A DNA stretch of 6,929 nucleotides from an uncultured Dehalococcoidia bacterium. Its GTDB lineage: Bacteria; Chloroflexota; Dehalococcoidia; Dehalococcoidales; UBA3254. The number at the start of each line of letters is the position of its first letter. The first letter of the stretch is position 1. A program made the translations under genes and the position numbers. This document shows positions 1 to 5,145 of the stretch, piece by piece. The stretch lies in NCBI GenBank assembly GCA_903890885.1, contig CAITCX010000253.1, forward strand, positions 1 to 6,929, written 5' to 3'. The notes below the pieces were generated by a model. That model was not told the DNA's origin. It did not search any database and saw only the letters and a list, made by a program, of their open reading frames with translations.

Positions 1-1
1 A

Positions 2-1496
2 AGGGAGCAAGACGCTCTGCGTATAAAGGATTGGGCCATTGAATCGGCTGTAAATGCCTTTGTTACCACCGACATGGCAGGGAATATGAACTATGTTAAT
101 AGCGCTTTTATCAATCTGGTTGGCTGTAACTCCCCGCTAGAGGTACTGGGCAAGCCAGTTTGGGGATTCTGTCCCAATATTGAGGTAGTTGCGAAGGTCA
201 AAGCGAGTTTGCTCACGGAGGGGTTTTGGAAAGGGGGATGCGGTTGTCCGGCGCAGGGATGGTTTTTACCTGGATACCCATATGGTGGCCAGCGTGGTGG
301 TTAACGATGCCGGTCAACCCATCTGTGTGCAGGCCTTCTTTGCAGATATCACCGAACGTAAAAAAGCGGAAATTGCCTTGCAGGATAGCGAGGCCAGGTT
401 CCGGGAACTGTTTAATCGGATGAGCAGTGGTGTGGCCGTGTATAAGGCCGTCGACAACGGCGGAGATTTCATGTTCCTGGATTTTAACCCTGCAGCGGAG
501 AGAATAGAGAAAATTAGCAAGCAAGATATCCTGGGTAAGAGGGTTTCCGTGGTATTTCCCGGTGTGAAAGAATTTGGAATTTTTAAAGTATTCCAAAGAG
601 TTCGGCAAACCAGTCAACCAGAGTATTTCCCCCAGAACATTTATAAAGACGAAAAGGATTCAGGAAGCTGGAGAGAAAATTGGGTTTTCAAACTAGGCGC
701 GGATGAGGTAGTGGCTATTTATAATGATATCACCGAACGTAAGAGGGCGGAGGAAAAACTGCAGGCTGCCTACGCTCAAGAAACCAGATTGCGCCAGCAT
801 TTAGAAGAAGAAGCCCAAAACAGGATCAGGTTTATTGATGTGTTAGCCCATGAACTGAAAGGGCCCCTGACGCCTATGCTTACCTCTTCCGGTATACTGC
901 GGGAGATCCTGCCTCCGGATTCGGGGAGTAGGCTGCAGAGGCTGACCGATAACATTTTTAACGGCACCAATTTGCTTAACAGCCGCCTGGATGAATTGCT
1001 GGAAGTCGCCAGATATGCCCGGGGCGCTGTTAACCTGAATAAAGAACTTACAGACACGCGCCAGTTCATTGAACAGGTCGTTTCCCGCTACACGCCTGCC
1101 ATCGCCCGGCGCAATCAAGAGTTGATCGTTGAGTTGGCGGAGGATATACCTGTGGTTAGCCTGGACCGGTCCCGCCTGGAGCAGGTTCTGGTCAATTTGC
1201 TTTCCAATGCCAGCAAGTACAGCCCGGAAGGTTGCCGCATACTGCTGACGGTCGGCAGAAGAGACGGCCATCTATTGATATCCGTCAAAGATGAAGGCAT
1301 CGGCATTTGCCCCGAGGACCAGCCTATTCTATTCCAACCATATCAACGGGTAGGCCAGGAACAGCACAAGACTCAGGGATTGGGACTGGGCCTGACGGTG
1401 GTGAAATCTATCATCGAGGCCCACGGTGGTAAGATATGGGTAACCAGTAAATTGGGCCAGGGCAGCACTTTTAGTTTCACCATACCCCTGAAATAA
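2..1496 (+). pseudogene. PAS-PAS sensor histidine kinase (HK1), 5'-partial and frameshifted
   Basis: This is a sensor histidine kinase that should autophosphorylate on a His and pass phosphate to a receiver, probably the one at 3235. The 5' end lies outside the window. Reading opens in the frame of base 2 and must move to the frame of base 3 at the G run 233-237. Dropping one G gives about 497 residues (numbered from the first codon here). PAS 1 spans about residues 10-120 and ends in DITERK. PAS 2 spans about 132-246 and also ends in DITERK. A charged coiled linker follows, then HisKA with phospho-acceptor His283 (849-851) in AHELKGPLTP. The HATPase has an N-box (NLLSN, Asn402), a G1 box (DEGIG, 430-434) and a G2 box (GLGLG, 459-463). 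No membrane segment is visible, so it is probably cytoplasmic, though the missing N-terminus could differ. The residue four after His is Gly, not the usual Thr/Asn. Without correction, translation stops at 302-304 inside PAS 1. Kinase identity is very secure; whether the gene is really broken is open. Confidence 0.9.
233..237 (+). other. Frameshift site in HK1 PAS domain (G5 run)
   Basis: Upstream codons read ...GFWKG in frame 2 and downstream codons read GDAVVRRRDG in frame 3. Joining them by removing one G from this five-G run gives a continuous, normal PAS sequence. The shift needed is +1, so a classical -1 slippery heptamer would not restore it. A short homopolymer indel, either mutation or sequencing error, is the simplest explanation. 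Confidence 0.85.
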
Positions 1497-1556
1497 CCGT
1501 TGCTGCTGGCGTGATAAAAGGTTTTAAAGATATTCTAATATAGAGAAACCAGATTG

Positions 1557-1572
1557 AAATAATCGGTTATTT
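1557..1572. repeat. AT-rich inverted repeat upstream of HK2
   Basis: AAATAA and TTATTT form perfect 6-base arms around the loop TCGG, 14 bases before the HK2 ribosome-binding site. The stem is A/T only and has no U-run, so it is a poor terminator. It could be a weak hairpin or a protein site in the 102-base gap between the two kinase genes, or chance. Confidence 0.25.
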
Positions 1573-1585
1573 ACCCGAACGGATG

Positions 1586-1593
1586 AAGGAGAG
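1586..1593 (+). promoter_or_regulatory. Ribosome-binding site fixing a TTG start for HK2
   Basis: AAGGAGAG lies 5 bases before the TTG at 1599. No ATG or GTG is placed as well in this frame, so this purine run decides the start of the second kinase. Confidence 0.7.
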
Positions 1594-1598
1594 TCAAA

Positions 1599-3221
1599 TT
1601 GAATCAGAGTCAATCTTCCGAAAGCCAGAAAAACCTCATTTCAGAGCAAAACGAGCAACTGCAGATGTTGGCCATGAAGTCTCAGTATCTCATTCAATGT
1701 GAAATTATAGAACAATCACGTGACGGTATTATGGTTACCGACGGAAATGGAAACATCGAAATGTGGAACAAAGGTTTGGAAATATTAACAGGGATCAACA
1801 GGTGTGATGCCATAGGTTTACCTGCCTGGCAAGTGCAGATGCAGTTAATTCCCGATAAACTGAAAACTCCGGAAATGATAGAATAGGTGAAGGCCGGCGT
1901 AAAAAACATACTTGAATCAAAACAGGAATGGAAAGGTCAGGAAAGTGAACAGGAAATCCAATGTGCCGGCGGAAAGCATAAATTTGTTCAAACCTCCTCA
2001 TTCATCATCAAACAAGATGCTACCCTCAGGTTAGGAACCATTATACGTGACATGACCCAGTGTAAGCTGGTTGAGGCTCAGGAAAAGCTGCGTGCGAAAG
2101 AGCACCAGGCCTTTAATGGTCTAGCCGAGTTGTACAGAGGGCAGGATATTGAACAGGACAAACTGCTGCAGAAATTTGTAGATAACCTGCCGACAAGCTG
2201 GCAATTCCCGGAGATTGCCTGTGCCAGCCTGGTCCTGGACTACAAAGAGTTCCACACTCAAAATTTCGGGGAGTCTGCCTGGAAGCAATCCGCGCCGGTC
2301 GAGGTATATGGATCTATCGTGGGAAGCCTTCAAGTAGGTTACCTGGAGGAAAGGCCGGTTGAGGACGAGGGACCCTTCCTGAAAGAAGAGAGGGCGCTTA
2401 TCAACGCGCTTGGCCGGCGCTTGGCAGTGATTATCGAGCAAAAACAGGCAGAGGGTAAACTGGTTGAGAACTATAAAAAGCTGAACATATCTTACCAAAA
2501 AGAAAAGCATTTACGGCAGGAACTGCAGGAGGAAGCTCAAGCCCGCGGCATGTTTATTGATATTCTGGCTCATGAATTGAGAACGCCCTTAACCCGCCTG
2601 CTGGTCTGTTCAGGCATGTTGCAGGATACTCTCGGTTCTTCTGATGCGGATATTCAAAAACGTTTGATTCAAAACTTGCATAATGGCACGCAATCTCTAG
2701 CCCAAAGACTGGAAGAACTGCTGGACCTGGGGAAATTCTCCAGAGGGATTTTCACTTTGCAAAAACAGCCGGTCAATTTAAAAGAACTAGTCAATAAAAC
2801 GGCTGCCCGGTTCAAACCTCAGGTCGAACAGCAATCCAGGCAGCTAAACCTGGAAATTCAAGACAATTTGCCGGAGATAGAAGCCGATCCCGCCCGTTTG
2901 GAGCAGGTACTGGCTAATCTGCTCTCCAATGCCGTCAAGTACAGCCCTGAATACACTACAATCATATTGAAAGTTGGCAAGACAGCAGATAATATTGTCA
3001 TCGAAGTCCAGGATGAAGGAAAAGGCCTAACTCCAGAGGAGCAAAAGAAGCTCTTTGATCCATATCACCGTGTCCAGCAGGACACCCAAAAATATCCGGG
3101 AATCGGTCTGGGCCTGGCCATCTGCAAGCAGATTGTGGAAGCCCACGGCGGCAGTATAGGCATTGAAAGTAAGTTAGACAAAGGTACCTGCTTTAGCCTT
3201 AAAATACCGGTCAAAATATGA
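1599..3221 (+). pseudogene. PAS-GAF-like sensor histidine kinase (HK2) with internal in-frame TAG
   Basis: This is the second sensor kinase of the cluster. It reads as one frame of 540 codons from a TTG start, broken only by TAG at codon 96 (1884-1886). A short Q/E-rich N-terminal helix is followed by a PAS domain at about residues 35-156 that ends near IIRDMTQCK. A GAF-like domain seen in many PAS kinases follows at about 185-281 (it contains WQFPEIACA and EGPFLKEER), then a coiled linker. HisKA carries His325 (2571-2573) in AHELRTPLT, and the HATPase has NLLSN (Asn444), DEGKG (472-476) and GIGLGLA (501-507). No transmembrane helix is visible, so it is predicted to be cytoplasmic. The kinase half is clearly homologous to HK1 (roughly 40-50% identical by eye), suggesting tandem duplication with different sensors attached. 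The stop precedes the receiver gene by 13 bases, so the two are co-transcribed. If TAG terminates, only half a PAS domain is made. A GTG directly after it could restart a 444-residue kinase. Confidence 0.9.
1884..1886 (+). other. In-frame TAG codon inside HK2 PAS domain
   Basis: Codon 95 is GAA, codon 96 TAG and codon 97 GTG. PAS-type sequence continues without a frame change on both sides (TPEMIE before, VKAGVKNILE after). A single C-to-T change from CAG (Gln) would produce it. Readthrough as pyrrolysine is conceivable because some Clostridia carry pyl genes, but none are seen here. Reinitiation at the adjacent GTG has only a weak upstream GGA. Confidence 0.9.
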
Positions 3222-3234
3222 CTGGAGGATAAAA

Positions 3235-3594
3235 ATGGAACTTCTTCTGGTGGAAGATGATGCCGCTAATGTTGAAACTATCAGGCTTTGCCTGGAGGTC
3301 TATAAACCGGACTGCGCTTTAAGCGTGGTGTATAACGGCAAAGAAGTAGTCCCTGCGCTAAAAGAAAATGCCTTTGACGGCTTGATATTGGATTTGGGGT
3401 TGCCGGGTTTGGACGGCATGGATGTGCTGGAAGAAGTAGTTCAGCGTTCTAAAGTGCCTGTCATAGTGGTAACCGGTCGTAAAATCGAAGGAGAACAAAA
3501 AAAGGTTTTGCAACTGGGGGCCAAAGACTACATTTTTAAGCCGTATGATTTTCATGACCTTTTAAAAAGCATCAACCAGTACTTTGGGGTATGA
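3235..3594 (+). CDS. Single-domain response regulator (receiver only)
   Basis: This 119-residue CheY/Spo0F-like receiver accepts phosphate from a histidine kinase, most likely HK1 and/or HK2 immediately upstream. The acidic pocket is Glu7-Asp8-Asp9, the phospho-acceptor is Asp53 in LILDLGLPGLDG, the switch Thr is Thr80 (VVTG), and the conserved Lys is Lys102 in YIFKP. The protein ends right after helix 5, so there is no DNA-binding or enzymatic output domain. It must act by protein contact or pass phosphate on in a phosphorelay. ATG start with GGAGG at 3224-3228, 6 bases upstream. The 13-base gap after HK2 means it is in the same operon. All catalytic residues are present, in contrast to the interrupted kinase genes. 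The partner is unknown; it resembles Spo0F in length and layout, but I do not claim orthology. Confidence 0.93.
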   Translation: MELLLVEDDAANVETIRLCLEVYKPDCALSVVYNGKEVVPALKENAFDGLILDLGLPGLDGMDVLEEVVQRSKVPVIVVTGRKIEGEQKKVLQLGAKDYIFKPYDFHDLLKSINQYFGV

Positions 3595-3731
3595 GACTTT
3601 GGCCGGGCGGCTTTTGCATTTTAATGAGGTTTTCTATATATTTGAAACGCCCTTTAGCGTAAAGTAATGCCCTCTGCGCAGCGTGGTTAGCCGGATCTCA
3701 CCTTATTATTATTTTAAATCGAGGCAACATT

Positions 3732-4115
3732 GTGAATGATATTCTGATTAAAGCCGTGGCCGTAGTTACGGTTGCTCTAATATTCTATTCTGTCGCGGTT
3801 GTGACTGAACAAAAAAAACAACGTATCTCAAAACTGGTGCTGATATTTATGTCATTGGGTGTGTTATTCGATATAGCTTCTACCGTTCTGATGATAATAG
3901 GATCCCGTAAAATCCCTTTCACCATCCACGGCTTCATCGGTTATTCAGCTTTATTGGTGATGCTGATCGATACGATATTGATTTGGCGCTTCTGGCGTGG
4001 AAATGGCGGGGTCCAGGTTCCCAAAGGTCTCAACACGTACACTCGCCTGGCTTATGGTTGGTGGGTTATCGCCTACATTGCTGGTGCGATTATCGCCATG
4101 ACACTAAAAAGTTAA
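3732..4115 (+). CDS. Small four-helix integral membrane protein (possibly HsmA/TIGR03987-like)
   Basis: This 127-residue hydrophobic protein has four predicted membrane helices at about residues 5-25, 32-58, 63-88 and 105-125. A basic stretch (QKKQRISK) follows helix 1 and a short polar loop (about 89-104) precedes helix 4. A His (His66) sits at the start of helix 3 in FTIHGFIGYS. Asp47 and Asp80 lie within helices 2 and 3. Size and layout recall the uncharacterised family of about 130 residues that I associate with the HsmA/TIGR03987 label, but I cannot confirm membership and know no secure function. GTG start with GAGG at 3721-3724, 7 bases upstream. It stands 137 bases after the receiver gene with its own ribosome-binding site. 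No convincing promoter is visible in that gap, so whether it is transcribed with the signalling genes is unclear. That it is a real membrane protein gene is likely; the family call is tentative. Confidence 0.75.
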   Translation: MNDILIKAVAVVTVALIFYSVAVVTEQKKQRISKLVLIFMSLGVLFDIASTVLMIIGSRKIPFTIHGFIGYSALLVMLIDTILIWRFWRGNGGVQVPKGLNTYTRLAYGWWVIAYIAGAIIAMTLKS

Positions 4116-4153
4116 TTATATATCTCTTTCTACCCCAATTTACTTTGTCAGAC

Positions 4154-4176
4154 CGCGAAATAAGACCGCTTTCGCG
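4154..4176 (+). terminator. GC-rich hairpin after the membrane protein gene
   Basis: CGCGAAA (4154-4160) and TTTCGCG (4170-4176) are perfect 7-base arms around a 9-base loop, 38 bases after the stop of the 3732 gene. No U-run follows, so it is not a canonical intrinsic terminator. It may be a weak terminator, an mRNA 3'-end stabiliser or an operator. Confidence 0.35.
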
Positions 4177-4301
4177 CCAGGACGAATTGGTCGGCTGCCC
4201 TTTAACGGATTCGCTCAGCTTCACATAATGTAGTGAATAGTTATGCGGAAAAGGCCTAAATTAAACTTTATAGGCTTGAAATATTCCCGAAGAACGTCCT
4301 A

Positions 4302-4331
4302 TTGACAGTTGGCGCTAAAAAGTGATAAAAA
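4302..4331 (+). promoter_or_regulatory. Candidate sigma-A promoter for the DUF3796-XRE pair
   Basis: A perfect -35 TTGACA (4302-4307) is followed 18 bases later by TAAAAA (4326-4331), with TG at 4323-4324 giving an extended -10 form. Transcription would begin near 4338 and run into the repeats at 4332-4366. An alternative pairing is GTGATA (4322-4327) with TATTAT (4346-4351), which would put the repeats over the -10 itself. Either arrangement suits repression. Confidence 0.5.
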
Positions 4332-4366
4332 TATAACAAATAGTGTATTATATATAACATAGTGTT
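4332..4366. repeat. Tandem operator-like repeats upstream of DUF3796 gene
   Basis: Two related copies lie about 21 bases (two helical turns) apart: TATAACAAATAGTGT (4332-4346) and TATAACATAGTGTT (4353-4366). The second contains the short palindrome AACA-TAG-TGTT (4356-4366), typical of a dimeric HTH repressor site. They lie between the candidate promoter and the ribosome-binding site of a gene pair that encodes an XRE repressor. Autoregulation is therefore a reasonable inference. The region is very AT-rich, so chance similarity remains possible. Confidence 0.45.
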
Positions 4367-4389
4367 AATTAAATATCACAGGAGGACCT

Positions 4390-4719
4390 ATGAAAGGCAA
4401 ATTAAGGTATCTTGGGTTTTTAGGATTCCTGGGTCTGTTGGGGCTCACTGGAAATTATGCGTTCTACGGCTTTTTTAACTTCTTCGGCTTTTGGGCTTTA
4501 TCCAGGCAAAAAAGAGACGAAATGCTCATCTCGAATGCCGCCAATGCGGGACTGAATGCTTTCAAAGTGTCACTCATAGCGTTATCATTGGCAATTGCCA
4601 TTTTGTCGGTCTTTCAGACGCTCGAAGCTGCCCTGATTGCTATTGCCCTGGTTTTTACAGCGCAACTACTCACGTTTATTATTTCGTTCAATTATTTTGA
4701 GAAACGGGGTAATCTTTGA
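4390..4719 (+). CDS. DUF3796-family small membrane protein
   Basis: This 109-residue protein opens with a Gly/Leu/Phe-rich repeat-like segment (GFLGFLGLLGL, then YGFFNFFGFW) characteristic of DUF3796 proteins. That segment makes one or two membrane helices at about residues 7-38. A charged loop (SRQKRDEM) follows, then two more helices at about 56-75 and 77-101, and a charged C-terminus (FEKRGNL). Its biochemical role is unknown. Genes of this type are often found next to a very small XRE regulator, as here, which suggests a membrane partner or a target of that regulator. ATG start with AGGAGG at 4380-4385, 4 bases upstream. The stop TGA overlaps the TTG start of the next gene by four bases, so the pair is translationally coupled. 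Family assignment is from recognition of the N-terminal pattern. Confidence 0.75.
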   Translation: MKGKLRYLGFLGFLGLLGLTGNYAFYGFFNFFGFWALSRQKRDEMLISNAANAGLNAFKVSLIALSLAIAILSVFQTLEAALIAIALVFTAQLLTFIISFNYFEKRGNL

Positions 4720-4928
4720 AGACAGTATTAATAAAGTCTCGTATTAAGGAGCTAAGGGCGCGATACGATTTGACTCAGGATCAGCTAGCCGACATGGTGG
4801 ACGTGCGCAGAGAAACGATTGTACATATTGAGCGTAACAGGTACAATCCGTCTTTAACGCTGGCTTATTTGATAGCCAGTGCGCTCAAGAGCACCATAGA
4901 TGCGGTTTTTACTTTCGAAGAGAAATGA
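4716..4928 (+). CDS. Small XRE/Cro-type HTH transcriptional regulator
   Basis: This 70-residue protein is almost entirely one XRE helix-turn-helix domain. Helix 1 is RIKELRARY. Helix 2 is TQDQLADMVD (residues 20-29). The recognition helix is RRETIVHIERNRY (31-43). PSLTLAYLIASAL follows, with a short C-terminal VFTFEE dimer-strand-like end. It matches the compact YgzD-like regulators of Firmicutes and archaea, which usually autoregulate their operon. TTG start; a GGGG (4706-4709) lies 6 bases upstream inside the DUF3796 gene. The start overlaps that gene's TGA, so expression depends on its translation. It probably binds the repeats at 4332-4366. No sensor domain is present, so any signal would have to come through the membrane partner; that is inference. 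Confidence 0.9.
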   Translation: MKTVLIKSRIKELRARYDLTQDQLADMVDVRRETIVHIERNRYNPSLTLAYLIASALKSTIDAVFTFEEK

Positions 4929-4983
4929 AATGAGCCTGACTACTTTTCAAAGTAACCCTTGATTCAGCTACCTGCCCATTTAA

Positions 4984-5000
4984 ACAGGGTCTCACCCTGT
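4984..5000. promoter_or_regulatory. Perfect palindrome, operator or hairpin, upstream of pif1-like gene
   Basis: ACAGGGT and ACCCTGT are perfect 7-base arms around CTC, 55 bases after the XRE stop. No U-run follows, and the 3-base loop is tight for a terminator. Its end lies 21 bases before a TATAAT at 5022-5027, about where a -35 would be, so an operator for a dimeric regulator is the better guess. A terminator for the XRE operon is the alternative. Confidence 0.4.
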
Positions 5001-5021
5001 ACGGACGATAAAGGTAGTATT

Positions 5022-5043
5022 TATAATAAACGATTCTTTATTA
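5022..5043 (+). promoter_or_regulatory. TATAAT box overlapping an AT inverted repeat
   Basis: A consensus -10 TATAAT (5022-5027) overlaps an inverted repeat, TAATAAA (5024-5030) and TTTATTA (5037-5043), with a 6-base spacer CGATTC. The matching -35 is poor (TGTACG at 4998-5003, spacer 18), so if used this promoter would need an activator or be weak. A perfect 10-base palindrome, ATGATATCAT, follows at 5048-5057. The leader to the helicase gene would be about 110 bases. Confidence 0.3.
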
Positions 5044-5145
5044 GACTATGATATCATTGAGTAAGATGTACCTGTAAAATCCTTAAATCCAGCTGAAATG
5101 AAACTGTGAAGCCGATTAACCATAAGTTAACAGGATTAATAGCCC

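Noticed and set aside
230..237. Possible programmed ribosomal frameshift at AAAGGGGG
   Set aside because: The gene needs a +1 shift, whereas such heptamers support -1 shifting. I see no clear stimulatory structure, and an indel in a G run is simpler.
213..617. Minus-strand open frames opposite the kinases, receiver and helicase (for example 213-617, 843-1271, 2121-2510, 5922-6257)
   Set aside because: They overlap strongly supported genes on the other strand, show no recognisable domains, and look like products of codon bias.
345..742. A 17-base identical repeat (GATATCACCGAACGTAA) at 345-361 and 726-742
   Set aside because: Both copies encode the DITERK motif that ends PAS domains, so the repeat is explained by homologous protein domains rather than a DNA element.
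1500..1545. Promoter in the gap between HK1 and HK2 (TTGCTG with TTTAAA, or TAATAT)
   Set aside because: Matches to -35 and -10 are poor and no pairing stands out in an AT-rich gap.
3602..3615. GCCGGGCGGCTTTT after the receiver gene as an intrinsic terminator
   Set aside because: The stem is only three or four base pairs and the T-run is four bases, too weak to call.
3983..4228. Open frame overlapping the end of the 3732 membrane protein gene
   Set aside because: It is an out-of-frame shadow of the membrane gene running into intergenic DNA, with no ribosome-binding site or domain.
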